This document shows positions 18,303 to 27,005 of a stretch of 64,000 bases of DNA, in pieces. The DNA lies in the NCBI GenBank assembly GCA_018725565.1, contig QLUR01000010.1, positions 1-64,000 on the forward strand, in the 5' to 3' direction. The stretch comes from Bacillota bacterium. GTDB taxonomy: Bacteria > Bacillota > Dethiobacteria > Dethiobacterales > Dethiobacteraceae. Position 1 is the stretch's first letter, and every line of letters begins with the position of its first letter. A model generated the notes under the pieces. It did no database searches. It was not told where the DNA came from and was given only the letters and a program-made list of their open reading frames with translations. The translations under genes were made by a program, and so were the position numbers.

Positions 18303-19127
18303 TTAAAAGGTAAACAGCTCAATACCGCCGGAAACGTTTAAAGAAATGCCGGTTATGTACCTGGCGTTGTCGGAAACAAGAAAAACAATGGCACCCGCGA
18401 TGTCTTCCGGTTCGCCCGGGCGCCGGAAAGCGGTGCGGTTAATCATGCGCTCGTTCATTTTGGGGTTACCCAGGCGGAAGGCTTCAGTGTTAATAATGCC
18501 GGGGACAATGGCGTTGACGGTAATGTTGTGCCTGGCGCCTTCCAGGGCCAGGCTGCGGGTCAGCCCCAGCACACCGGCTTTGGTAGCGGAATAGCTGGCC
18601 TGTCCGAAGCCGCCGAGTGTACCTGCCACCGAAGCCATATTGATAATCCGCCCCCAACCGCGTTCTTTCATATACGGCCAGACTGCCTTGCAGCAGTTAT
18701 AAGTGCCGGTCAGATTGACGCGCAGGTCCCTTTCCCAAAGGTCATCGCGCTGGTTTTCCAGCTGCGCCGTATGGTCCAGGGTAGCGGCATTGTTCACCAG
18801 GATATCAAGCGAGCCAAATTCCTCCTTCACCCGGGCCATCACCTGCCTGACTTCCTCCCGGTCGGTAACATCCAGCCTCAGCGCTGCGGAGCGCCGGCCC
18901 ATGGTCCGGATTTCCGCAGCTGTCTGCTCGGCATACACCGCCCCTGAACTCTGCAGGAATTGGCTTAAAACACCGTATTTTTCTGCCGTTGTCGCGGCAC
19001 TGCGGTCACTCTCCAGCAAAATATCAGTAATCACCACATCGGCGCCGGCACGCGCCAGTGCCAGTGCGTCAGCCCGGCCCAGGCCCCTGGAGCCTCCGGT
19101 AACAACAGCTACTTTTCCCTGCAGCAT
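18303..19127 (-). CDS. Short-chain dehydrogenase/reductase with an insertion
   Basis: 274 aa NAD(P)-dependent enzyme. Cofactor motif TGGSRGLG, NNAA, catalytic Ser in NMASVAG and YSATK are all present. An extra segment of roughly 25 residues (about 40-70) follows the second strand, longer than in classical SDRs. By position it is the probable 3-hydroxyacyl-CoA dehydrogenase of this operon, since no Hbd-type enzyme is encoded in it. A plain alcohol dehydrogenase role is also possible. Confidence 0.88.
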   Translation of the reverse strand: MLQGKVAVVTGGSRGLGRADALALARAGADVVITDILLESDRSAATTAEKYGVLSQFLQSSGAVYAEQTAAEIRTMGRRSAALRLDVTDREEVRQVMARVKEEFGSLDILVNNAATLDHTAQLENQRDDLWERDLRVNLTGTYNCCKAVWPYMKERGWGRIINMASVAGTLGGFGQASYSATKAGVLGLTRSLALEGARHNITVNAIVPGIINTEAFRLGNPKMNERMINRTAFRRPGEPEDIAGAIVFLVSDNARYITGISLNVSGGIELFTF

Positions 19128-19139
19128 TTTCTCGTCTCC

Positions 19140-19454
19140 TTAGCTCAGGAAAGACTGTAATTTCATGGCCAGGCTCATGTCGCCCTTTATTTTCAGCTTC
19201 CCGCTCATGAAAGCTGCCGCCGCGTTAAGTTCACCGGCCAGCATGGACCTGAAATCTCCGCTGTTCATGGTCACTGTCAAACTTGGGTCCGCGACAGGCC
19301 CTTCACCGACTTTACCGGCGCCGTCAGTAAACTTCAGATGATAAACCCCTGATTCCTCGCCTTCCAGTTCAAACTGGTACACTGCGTTTAACCCTTTCAT
19401 CTGCTGACCGTCAAGCTTTTGTTGCAGCCCCTGGAAAACTTCCCGTAAACTCAT
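19140..19454 (-). CDS. SCP2 sterol-carrier-fold protein
   Basis: 104 aa, the size of a single SCP2 domain, ending in MSGKLKIKGDMSLAMKLQSFL, which is the typical C-terminal helix region. It probably binds an acyl chain or acyl-CoA. A site GGGGTAAGGCTG lies before the ATG at 19454. About 100 bases separate it from the dehydrogenase upstream, the widest gap in the operon, so an internal promoter cannot be excluded. Confidence 0.85.
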   Translation of the reverse strand: MSLREVFQGLQQKLDGQQMKGLNAVYQFELEGEESGVYHLKFTDGAGKVGEGPVADPSLTVTMNSGDFRSMLAGELNAAAAFMSGKLKIKGDMSLAMKLQSFLS

Positions 19455-19553
19455 CAGCCTTACCCCTTTCTATAATAGAAAATTTCCAAATACTCTGAAA
19501 TTCGCTGCCTGATTAGATTTCCCTGCACAAATTTTTCTTGTGTTGATTATTAT

Positions 19554-20789
19554 TTATTCATAGACCTTTTCCTCCGAATTATCGGCCTCAACCGCATCCA
19601 TTTCGATATTTCTGCCCTGCGGCCCGGCAGCCAGCTGCTCTTTGTAGAATTCATGCTGAATGATTAAGTCCATGATTTCGTTGGTCCCGGTCCAAATCAT
19701 GATTAAACGAATATCACGCAAAATACGCTCCACCGGGTAAACATTGGTATAGCCGATACCGCCCAGCACCTGCATGGCGTGATTGACAACGTCCCAAGCC
19801 ATTTCCGTGGCAAACTTTTTCGCCTCGGAAACAAGCCGGCGTTGCAGAGCGGGGGAGACCCCGCGGTCAACCGCTGCCGCCGCCGTGTAAACAAGCGAGC
19901 GGGCCGCGTCCAGTTTGGTGATACTGTCGGCTATTTTAAAACTGACCGCCTGGTAATCTTTGATTTTACGGCCAAAGGCCTTCCTCTTACTGCTGTAGTC
20001 CAGAGCCACTTCCAGCGCCGCCCGTGCCATCCCGAGCGCCGCGGCTGCGCTGGTCATCCGCTCCGGAATCATCATCTGGTAAAAAATCTCCGCCGCCCCG
20101 TTCTCCCGTCCGACCAGGTTGGCAACCGGAACACGCGCCTCCCGGAAAAGAACTCTGCCGGCTCCGCCACCCCGCGTGCCCATCAGTCCATACAAATGCT
20201 TCACTTCCACACCGGCGCCGCGATCAACCAGAAATGCGCTCATAGACTCGTGAGGCGGCGCCGCCGGGTTGGTCTTGGCATAAACAAGAAAGTAATCCGC
20301 GCCTTCCGCGCCAACAATAAAGCGCTTCTGGCCGCTTAAAACGTACTCGTCGCCCTCCAGCCGGGCTACGGTGGTGGCACCGAAAAAGTCCGACCCGCCG
20401 CGAGGCTCGGTCAGCGCTTCCGCGGTAAAGAGTTTTCCGGACAACGTGCCTTTCAGGTATTTTTCCCGTTGTTCTGCCGTGCCGAAGCGGTGGATAGCCT
20501 CACCGACAATGCTAGGCAGGGAATACAGGCAGCCGAGCGAGGTGCCCAGCACTCCTACTTCTTCCAAGGCCACGATTTCTTCTTCCCAGCCTAAGCTCCT
20601 TCCGCCGAATTCCTCCGGGAAGCGCAGTCCAAGCAACCGCCCCGCCGCCAAACCGCGGACGTAGTCTGCCGGGTAAGTAACTTTGTCCGCGTCCATATCC
20701 AGGATTAACTGCCGGTCAACGCCCCGTACAAAAGTCCGCACCTCCTCCCGCAAACGCAATTGCTTCTCGGTCAGCAAAAAATCAAACAT
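19554..20789 (-). CDS. Acyl-CoA dehydrogenase, LCAD/isovaleryl-CoA dehydrogenase-like active site
   Basis: 411 aa and first gene of the 13-gene operon. The usual YEGT catalytic Glu is replaced (IWTGTNEIM, Thr at about 367). A Glu is instead present in [14 protein letters not shown], the helix where isovaleryl- and long-chain acyl-CoA dehydrogenases place their base. That suggests a branched or bulky acyl-CoA substrate. Start ATG 20789 follows GGGAG. The C terminus carries an acidic tail of about 25 residues. Upstream is a gap with twin AT-rich repeats and the divergent chemoreceptor. Confidence 0.88.
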   Translation of the reverse strand: MFDFLLTEKQLRLREEVRTFVRGVDRQLILDMDADKVTYPADYVRGLAAGRLLGLRFPEEFGGRSLGWEEEIVALEEVGVLGTSLGCLYSLPSIVGEAIHRFGTAEQREKYLKGTLSGKLFTAEALTEPRGGSDFFGATTVARLEGDEYVLSGQKRFIVGAEGADYFLVYAKTNPAAPPHESMSAFLVDRGAGVEVKHLYGLMGTRGGGAGRVLFREARVPVANLVGRENGAAEIFYQMMIPERMTSAAAALGMARAALEVALDYSSKRKAFGRKIKDYQAVSFKIADSITKLDAARSLVYTAAAAVDRGVSPALQRRLVSEAKKFATEMAWDVVNHAMQVLGGIGYTNVYPVERILRDIRLIMIWTGTNEIMDLIIQHEFYKEQLAAGPQGRNIEMDAVEADNSEEKVYE

Positions 20790-20815
20790 ACAATCACTCC
20801 CAAAATGTTTTTTAG

Positions 20816-20847
20816 AAATAATATTTTGATAAGACAAATAATATTTT
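20816..20847. promoter_or_regulatory. Tandem AAATAATATTTT elements in the divergent gap
   Basis: The 12-mer AAATAATATTTT occurs at 20816-20827 and 20836-20847, 20 bases (two helical turns) start to start, each followed by GAT or CGAT. They sit 27-58 bases upstream of the first gene of the 13-gene operon. A paired operator is plausible; no regulator gene is adjacent. Base composition is AT-rich, so chance similarity is a real alternative. Confidence 0.4.
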
Positions 20848-21020
20848 CGATATTGCGGAGAAAACTTCCTGCTTTATTATCTCTGGAAGCCAGCACAGCG
20901 GCGCTGTCTTTTTTTTTTATTTTTCTGCTGGCCGACAGCAGGAGAAACACAGTCTATGGTGAAAAAAACCAAATATTCCTGCCTTGCCAATTTTTTTTAA
21001 TCAAAGGAGATGATCATGTC

Positions 21021-22139
21021 TTGCAGCAGTTTCGGACCAGAATAATGTTACTTGCCGCCATCCTGAGTTTCTTAACCGCTGTGTTCGCCACCGCAGGCTG
21101 GCATTGGGGCGGTTGGGCAGGCCTGCTGCCGGCACTGGGCCTCGGTGTAGCGATAGCAATGACCACATCTTATCTTGTACTTGCCTCGGTGGATAGAGCA
21201 GTCAGCGCCTCCCTGAAAAACACTGCCAAATCCATTGCGGGCGACCTTTCCGAGGTGCCTGAAAAACAAGACTACGGTTGGGGGCAGATTAATGAACTGG
21301 CCGAGAATATCCGCCGTATGTTTAAAGGCACGCGCAAGTGGTTTGGACTGGTAAAGGAAATTAACGACAAATTGGCTTCCGCCGTCGGTCAGATTATGGC
21401 TGGAACGGAGCAGGTGCGCAACGGCAGCAGGGAACAGGCGGTGCAGGTAGGGCAACTGCTTACAAGTATTGAGAAAATGGCTGCTTCATCGGAACAGTCC
21501 GCCAAGCAAGCACACGATGCTGCCCAAGTAGTGGACACCACAGGCCGTACAGCCAGGCATGGCGGAGATGCGGTGGAAAAGGTCAGCCAAAGTATGACCC
21601 GGGTAGGGGAGCAGATGGCCATATTGGAGCAAAGCTCTGCCAAGATTGTAGAATTTATGCAGGTTATTGAAGATATTGCTTCACAGACCAATTTGCTGGC
21701 TCTCAATGCTGCCATAGAGGCCGCCCGGGCCGGGGAGCAGGGGCGCGGCTTTGCCGTGGTAGCTGAAGAAGTGCGCCGCCTGGCAGAAAACTCCGGCGCA
21801 GCCACTCAGAAGGTAGCTGCCATTGTTGCTGAAATTCAGATGGCTGTAAAGGGTACTGTAAATGCCATCCAGACCAGCACGAACTTGACCAAAGATACGG
21901 CTGAAGCCTTCAACTCAATTATCGGGCAGATGGACATAACTGCGGCCACTATCAACCGTCTGGCGGAAACGGCGCAGCAACAGGCTGACAATACGGGAGG
22001 GATGGTGGGCAACGTGCAGTCTATTTCGGCAGTTGCCCAAAATTCAGCGGCCAGCTCCCAGGAAACCAGTACTGTAGTGCAGGAGCTGATGACTGTTTCC
22101 ACCGAGCTGAAAAAAGTAGCTGACATTTGGAAATTTTAG
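21021..22139 (+). CDS. Methyl-accepting chemotaxis protein with minimal sensor region
   Basis: About 372 aa. Two hydrophobic segments with almost no extracellular loop lie at the N terminus ([17 protein letters not shown] and [20 protein letters not shown]). A short linker and the cytoplasmic signalling domain follow, with the conserved hairpin [20 protein letters not shown]. The start is uncertain: TTG 21021 after AAAGGAG, or ATG 21045; the long open frame back to 20760 is AT-rich and unlikely to be translated. It is divergent from the 13-gene operon. Lacking a periplasmic domain, it may sense through a partner or the membrane. It converges with and overlaps the next gene by 4 bases. Confidence 0.88.
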   Translation: MQQFRTRIMLLAAILSFLTAVFATAGWHWGGWAGLLPALGLGVAIAMTTSYLVLASVDRAVSASLKNTAKSIAGDLSEVPEKQDYGWGQINELAENIRRMFKGTRKWFGLVKEINDKLASAVGQIMAGTEQVRNGSREQAVQVGQLLTSIEKMAASSEQSAKQAHDAAQVVDTTGRTARHGGDAVEKVSQSMTRVGEQMAILEQSSAKIVEFMQVIEDIASQTNLLALNAAIEAARAGEQGRGFAVVAEEVRRLAENSGAATQKVAAIVAEIQMAVKGTVNAIQTSTNLTKDTAEAFNSIIGQMDITAATINRLAETAQQQADNTGGMVGNVQSISAVAQNSAASSQETSTVVQELMTVSTELKKVADIWKF

Positions 22140-23281
22140 GCGGTACTCAGTGCCAGTGCCCGGTCAAGTCCCTGTTTTAAGTCAGCAAATGACTCCAGTC
22201 CGACCGACAGCCGCACCAAGTCATCCCCTACGCCAAGCTCGTCCCTCCAGACTGCGGGCAGGGCGGCATGAGACATGGTCGCCGGGTAGGTTAAGATGCT
22301 TTCAACACCGCCAAGGGAAACCGCCGGTACCGGCAAATGTACGGAATGCAAAAAGCGCTTTGCCGCCTCGCCATCTGACAGGGTGAAACTCAGCACACAG
22401 CCAGGTCCGCTGCTTTGAGTACTGTGAAGTTTTGCGCCGGGATGCCCCGGCAGCCCCGGGTAGTAAACCGTGCCGACCAGCGGGTGCGCGCTCAGCCATT
22501 CCGCCAGTTTTTGCGCCGTTTCCTGCTGGGCATCCATACGCACTTTCAGCGTCCGGATGCCGCGCATCACCAGCCAGCTGTCCTGCGGACCGAGTACGGC
22601 GCCAAAAGCGGTCTGCACAAAGCGCAGGCGGGCCGCCAGTTCTCGGCCGGTGACCACCGCCAAGCCGGCCACCACATCACTGTGCCCGCCCAGGAACTTC
22701 GTGGCCGAATGGACCACCGCGTCACAGTCCAGCTCCAGCGGGCGCTGCAAGTACGGCGTCATAAAAGTATTGTCAACAACGGTAAGGAGCCCGCGCTCCC
22801 GGGCCAGCCTGGCGCAAGCCGCCAGGTCTGTTATTTTCAGCAGCGGGTTGGACGGCGTTTCCAGAAAAAGTGCTTTTGTTTCCGGGCGGATGGCGCTGGC
22901 CACCGCCTCCGTGTCGGTGGCGTCCACAAAGCTGTGCGTGATGCCAAAGCGCGGGAAAAGCCCGGTCAGCAGCCGGTATGTACCACCGTAAATATCCCGG
23001 CAAGCCAAAACATGCTGTCCCGCTTCCAGCAGGCAGAGGACCGAGGCGATGGCCGCCACACCCGAGGCAAAGGCAAAGCCGTATTTGCCCCCCTCAAGAC
23101 CGGCAATAAGCTCTTCCAAAGCGTTGCGGGTCGGATTGCCCGAGCGGCCGTATTCGTAGCGTCCCGGTTCCTCCACGGAGCGCTGCCGGTAAGTTGAGGC
23201 ATGGTAAATCGGAACGCTTAACGCACCATAGTGCTCATCCGGATCTAGCCCGGCATGAATCAGCTTTGTCTCCCAATCCAA
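22136..23281 (-). CDS. Cys/Met-metabolism PLP enzyme (cystathionine gamma-synthase/lyase family)
   Basis: About 381 aa fold-type I PLP enzyme of transsulfuration. It has [28 protein letters not shown], Asp in [14 protein letters not shown] and the PLP lysine in [11 protein letters not shown]. The start is best placed at TTG 23281 after AAGGGGAGA; ATG 23299 lacks a site. Synthase, lyase or O-acetylhomoserine sulfhydrylase activity cannot be separated by sequence here. A paralogue follows 1.9 kb away on the same strand, with a Phd-Uma2 gene between them on the opposite strand. Confidence 0.88.
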   Translation of the reverse strand: MDWETKLIHAGLDPDEHYGALSVPIYHASTYRQRSVEEPGRYEYGRSGNPTRNALEELIAGLEGGKYGFAFASGVAAIASVLCLLEAGQHVLACRDIYGGTYRLLTGLFPRFGITHSFVDATDTEAVASAIRPETKALFLETPSNPLLKITDLAACARLARERGLLTVVDNTFMTPYLQRPLELDCDAVVHSATKFLGGHSDVVAGLAVVTGRELAARLRFVQTAFGAVLGPQDSWLVMRGIRTLKVRMDAQQETAQKLAEWLSAHPLVGTVYYPGLPGHPGAKLHSTQSSGPGCVLSFTLSDGEAAKRFLHSVHLPVPAVSLGGVESILTYPATMSHAALPAVWRDELGVGDDLVRLSVGLESFADLKQGLDRALALSTA

Positions 23282-23344
23282 GTATTCTCTCCCCTTCATC
23301 AATAAAATTATAGGATAAGGAAACGATTATTGCCTTTGCGGTGG

Positions 23345-23404
23345 TATCGTACGATATTTTCAGTATTGCATAATTTCGCCCGATATGCTATAGTGATCGT
23401 ACGA
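23345..23404 (+). promoter_or_regulatory. Promoter with two ATCGTACGA operators for the Phd-Uma2 gene
   Basis: A -35 TTGCAT (23366-23371) and -10 TATAGT (23389-23394) are spaced by 17 bases. A perfect 12-base palindrome TATCGTACGATA (23345-23356) lies just upstream of the -35, and a second copy of its core, ATCGTACGA (23396-23404), covers the start point. The arrangement is that of toxin-antitoxin autoregulation by a Phd-type DNA-binding domain. Confidence 0.7.
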
Positions 23405-23415
23405 GGTGATGGGTA

Positions 23416-24168
23416 ATGAACGACACCACAAAGGTGATCACGGCTACCGAGCTTAAAACCAACCTGGGGCTGTATCTTGACTATGTGATGGCCGACCATG
23501 AAGTTATTATTACCAAGAACGGCAAAAAAGCGGTGCGGCTTACTCCTTACGTCACGGAAATTGAGCGCTATTTCACGGTTAAAGAGCAGGCGCTTGATTA
23601 CCTGTACGGCGGCAAGAAAGTTTCCTACGAGGAGTTCATGGAGATCTACGAAAAAAGCGAGCTCAGAATGGAATATATCAACGGTGAAATTGTGCTCTTA
23701 TCTTCTCCCGACACCTTCCACCAGGATATTTCCGGCAACCTGTTTGTCATTTTGCGGGCATACCTGAAGGATAGCGGCTGCAAGGTTTTTTACGCGCCTT
23801 TTGATGTGCATTTCCACAAAAAGGACTTTAAGACTCCGGATGTGATGCAGCCTGATCTGCTCATTGCCTGCGATTTGGAGACGGCGGTCAACGAAAAGGG
23901 AAGGTATATGGGCACACCGGCCCTGTGCGTCGAAATCCTGTCCAAAAGCACCCGCTCCAAGGATATGGTGGATAAGCTCAACACCTACATGTTATCCGGG
24001 GTAAGGGAATTCTGGGTCGTTGACCCCTATAAACAAGCGGTGCTGGTCTACGGCTTCAGTGATTTTGCCGTTGATGAGTACACCGCTTACAAGTCCGGTG
24101 ATACGGTGAGATCATATTTCTTTGCCGGGCTGGAGATCGCCGTAAGCGAAATATTTAAGCTGCAGTAG
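23416..24168 (+). CDS. Phd/YefM antitoxin-like domain fused to a Uma2-family PD-(D/E)XK nuclease-like domain
   Basis: 250 aa. Residues 1-50 read as a Phd/YefM DNA-binding domain (ITATELKTNLGLYLDYV ... VIITKNGKKAVRLTPY). From about 70 it is a Uma2 (DUF820) domain, with MEYINGEIVLLSSP, the acidic pair around VMQPDLLIACD, and CVEILSKSTRSKD, the ExK-like element. Uma2 domains are predicted PD-(D/E)XK nucleases. Start ATG 23416 follows a GAGGTG site. Fusion of an autoregulatory antitoxin fold with a nuclease fold in one chain is unusual; no separate partner gene is adjacent. Confidence 0.83.
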   Translation: MNDTTKVITATELKTNLGLYLDYVMADHEVIITKNGKKAVRLTPYVTEIERYFTVKEQALDYLYGGKKVSYEEFMEIYEKSELRMEYINGEIVLLSSPDTFHQDISGNLFVILRAYLKDSGCKVFYAPFDVHFHKKDFKTPDVMQPDLLIACDLETAVNEKGRYMGTPALCVEILSKSTRSKDMVDKLNTYMLSGVREFWVVDPYKQAVLVYGFSDFAVDEYTAYKSGDTVRSYFFAGLEIAVSEIFKLQ

Positions 24169-24212
24169 GGAACAGTCTTGACCGTTTCAACTGGTTTTCA
24201 TCGTTGAGCTTG

Positions 24213-25346
24213 TTATTGCTGGGAAAGCGCTTGTTCCAGGTCGTCGCGCAGGTCGCTGATATGCTCAATGCCTGCGGAAAGCCGCAGCAGCCGGTCGTCA
24301 ATGCCAAGACGCCGGCGCGTATCTTCCGGGACATCGGCGTGGGTCTGCAGGAGGGGGTAGGTGACAAGCGACTCCACACCGCCCAGGGACTCCGCGTAAG
24401 AAATTATCTTCACCTTGCCCAGCACCTGACCGACAAGAGCCGCATCTCTCAGGCGAAAAGAGAGCATCGCCCCCAGACCCGGGTAATAGACTGCTTCCGC
24501 CAGCGGATGCTCACGCAGCCAGTTCGCCAGCATGGTTGCATTTTCCTGCTGCCGGTCAAGCCTGACGGCCAACGTCTTCAACCCGCGCAGCAGCAGCCAG
24601 CAATCGTGCGGGGACAGCACAGGGCCGCAGGCGTTTTGCACAAAGGCCACTTCCTTAGCTAATTGCTCATTGCCAGCCACTACCACGCCTGCCAGCAGGT
24701 CGTTATGGCCGCCGAGATACTTGGTGGCACTGTGCACGACAAGGTCGCAGCCCAGCTGCAGCGGCCGCTGCAGGTAAGGAGTAAGCAAGGTATTATCCAC
24801 TACGCTGAGCACGCCCCGTCCCCGGCAAAGCTGCGCGATATTTGCCAGATCGCTTATTTTCAGCATGGGATTTGACGGTGATTCCAGCACGAGCGCCTTC
24901 GTATTGTCCCGCAGGGAGGCTTCCACCGCCGCCAGGTCGGTGGTATCGACATAATCGGCCGTCAGGCCGAACCGGGAGAATATGCGGTCCAACAGGCGGT
25001 ATGTGCCGCCATATAGGTCTTCCCCCAGCAGCAGATGGTCGCCGGACTTAAACAACAAAAAGACCGCCGTCAGCGCCGCCAGTCCGGAAGCAAAAGAGTA
25101 GGCGGCATATCCGCCTTCCAGGCCGGCCAGAGCCTCCTCCAGTGCCTGCCGGGTGGGATTGCCCGAACGCGTATAGTCGTAGCCGGTGGATACGCCCAAC
25201 CCCGGATGGGCAAAGGTGGCCGACTGGTAAATAGGCACGCTGAGTGCCCCGGTGGCCGTGTCAAAACGCACGCCGCTCTGCACCAGGCGCGTGGAGATCT
25301 CCCTGCCGCGCCCGCGCGCGCTGCCGAACCGTTTTTGTTCCGTCAT
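24213..25346 (-). CDS. Cys/Met-metabolism PLP enzyme, second copy with a deletion
   Basis: 377 aa paralogue of the enzyme at 22136-23281: YDYTRSGNPTRQALE, ESPSNPMLKISDL, VVDNTLLTPYLQRP and PLP lysine in SATKYLGGHND are intact. After VYYPGL the protein runs straight into GAMLSF, skipping about 17 residues (the PGHP...Q-x-G loop) that the first copy retains. The loop is near the active-site entrance in this family, so substrate choice may differ. It is probably co-transcribed with the ABC transporter genes upstream, 20 bases away. Confidence 0.87.
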   Translation of the reverse strand: MTEQKRFGSARGRGREISTRLVQSGVRFDTATGALSVPIYQSATFAHPGLGVSTGYDYTRSGNPTRQALEEALAGLEGGYAAYSFASGLAALTAVFLLFKSGDHLLLGEDLYGGTYRLLDRIFSRFGLTADYVDTTDLAAVEASLRDNTKALVLESPSNPMLKISDLANIAQLCRGRGVLSVVDNTLLTPYLQRPLQLGCDLVVHSATKYLGGHNDLLAGVVVAGNEQLAKEVAFVQNACGPVLSPHDCWLLLRGLKTLAVRLDRQQENATMLANWLREHPLAEAVYYPGLGAMLSFRLRDAALVGQVLGKVKIISYAESLGGVESLVTYPLLQTHADVPEDTRRRLGIDDRLLRLSAGIEHISDLRDDLEQALSQQ

Positions 25347-25366
25347 CTCCGGCCTCCTTAACTCTA

Positions 25367-26182
25367 TTACAGGTAATATTCCACCGGCTCTTTATAGCCG
25401 AGGGAAAGGGAGGCGAACACTTTTTCCCGCAGCCGGACAAAATCATAGCCCGTTCTGTCCCGCGGCCGGCCGGCAGCGACCGGGATAATTTCGCGGATGC
25501 GCCCGGGCAGGACGGAAAATACGGCGATGCGGTCAGCCAAGTACACCGCTTCGTCAATATCATGGGTGACAAAGACGATCGTCTTTTTTTTCTGCAGCCA
25601 GATCCGGACCAGTTCTTCCTCCATCCGGATTCGTGTCAGAGCGTCAAGGGCGCCGAACGGCTCATCCATAAACAAGATATCCGGGTCAACGGCGAGCGAG
25701 CGCGCGACCGCCACGCGCTGGCGCATCCCACCGGAGAGCTCCCGGGGCATCATGCCTTCCGCGCCCGTTAACTCCACCAGCTCAAGCAGCTCTCTTGCCT
25801 TGCCCTGTCTTTCTTTTTTTGGCACCCGCGCCATCTCCAGGCCGAACTCCACGTTACCCAGCACCGAGCGCCAGGGCAGCAGGGCGTACTCCTGAAAAAT
25901 GGTGATGCGCTTGGGATGCGGCTTCTGCACGGCCTCGCCGTCGATCAGCACGTGTCCGCTGGAAGGACGCTCAAAGCCGGCCAGGATATTAAGCAGGGTT
26001 GTTTTACCGCAGCCGCTTGGCCCAAGCAAGCAGAGGAACTCCCCTTCGTAAATCTCCAGGTCAACGGCCTCCAGGGCAGCAAGGCTTTTGTTCTCTCCTA
26101 ACCCCTGTTCGCCAGCCGCTAAAGGCCACTTTTTGCCGACAGCGCACACTTTTATTTTGACGCGCGGCTTATTTTCCTGCAT
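25367..26182 (-). CDS. ABC transporter ATP-binding protein, NitT/TauT (SsuB-like) family
   Basis: 271 aa; Walker A GPSGCGKTT, Q-loop FQEYALLPW, signature LSGGMRQR, Walker B ILFMDEPFGALD and H-loop VTHD. The PW after the Q-loop and overall length are typical of nitrate/taurine/sulfonate importers. Start ATG 26182 follows AAAGGAG. It is the ATPase of the transporter encoded with the two upstream genes. Confidence 0.93.
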   Translation of the reverse strand: MQENKPRVKIKVCAVGKKWPLAAGEQGLGENKSLAALEAVDLEIYEGEFLCLLGPSGCGKTTLLNILAGFERPSSGHVLIDGEAVQKPHPKRITIFQEYALLPWRSVLGNVEFGLEMARVPKKERQGKARELLELVELTGAEGMMPRELSGGMRQRVAVARSLAVDPDILFMDEPFGALDALTRIRMEEELVRIWLQKKKTIVFVTHDIDEAVYLADRIAVFSVLPGRIREIIPVAAGRPRDRTGYDFVRLREKVFASLSLGYKEPVEYYL

Positions 26183-26207
26183 CAGCAATCTCCTTTCCAG
26201 CTCATTA

Positions 26208-26972
26208 TCAGGCGCGGCGCACGCCAAAACGGCTCAAGGTGCGCAGCTCGATGGCGCGCATCAGACGGTCAATGACCAGTCCCAGTACGCCGATGATCAC
26301 CATGGAGGCCATGACCAGGTCGTAACGCACCTGATTGCGGCCGTCAATAATTAAAAATCCAAGCCCGGAGCGCACACCCACCATCTCGCCGGCCACCAGG
26401 AAGATCCAGGCCGCTCCCAGGGCCATATGCAGTCCGGCCGCCAGGTAGGGAAACGATGCCGGGGCTACGATCTTGAGCAGGATTTGCCCAGGCGCGGCGC
26501 CAAAGTTTTGCGCCACGCGCAAGAGCAGGGGATCGACGCTTTTAACGGCGGCGATGGCGGAGAGTGTAATCGGGAAAAAAGCCGCCAGAAAGATAATAAA
26601 GATGGTCGGCTGGTTGCCGATGCCAAACCAGAGGATGGCGAGCGGCATCCAGGCGATGGGGGAAATGGGCCGCACGGTCTGCAGCAGCGGCTCCACCAGC
26701 GCCTCCAGGCGGCGGGACCAGCCTGCCAGCAGGCCGAAAGGCACCCCGAGCACCACCGCCAGGAGATAACCGGCAAGGAAGCGATAGAAGCTGTCGGCAA
26801 CAGACCTTAGCAGCACCCCACGCACCCATAGTTCCTGGATGGCCGCCGCTACTGCCAAGGGGGAAGGCAAAAGTCCGGGTGGGAAAATTTCCGCCCAGCT
26901 GACTGCCTGCCAAACAGCAAGCAAGATCAAAAAACCGGCCGTCGATAAAAATATCTGTTCCGTTTTCTTCAT
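26208..26972 (-). CDS. ABC transporter permease, NitT/TauT (SsuC-like) family
   Basis: 254 aa integral membrane protein with about six hydrophobic segments and the EAA-type coupling loop around RVAQNFGAAPGQILLKI. It pairs with the ATPase downstream (26 bases) and the binding protein upstream (33 bases). Start ATG 26972. Confidence 0.92.
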   Translation of the reverse strand: MKKTEQIFLSTAGFLILLAVWQAVSWAEIFPPGLLPSPLAVAAAIQELWVRGVLLRSVADSFYRFLAGYLLAVVLGVPFGLLAGWSRRLEALVEPLLQTVRPISPIAWMPLAILWFGIGNQPTIFIIFLAAFFPITLSAIAAVKSVDPLLLRVAQNFGAAPGQILLKIVAPASFPYLAAGLHMALGAAWIFLVAGEMVGVRSGLGFLIIDGRNQVRYDLVMASMVIIGVLGLVIDRLMRAIELRTLSRFGVRRA

Positions 26973-27005
26973 AATTCGCCGCAACTCCTCCCCGGCAAAG
27001 CCGGA

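Noticed and set aside
20760-21020. N-terminal extension of the chemoreceptor
   Set aside because: AT-rich, overlaps the divergent gene's start and the twin boxes; a ribosome binding site lies at 21003.
22415-23197. 260-aa plus-strand frame opposite the PLP enzyme
   Set aside because: Antisense shadow in a GC-rich gene; Arg/Gln-rich, no start site.
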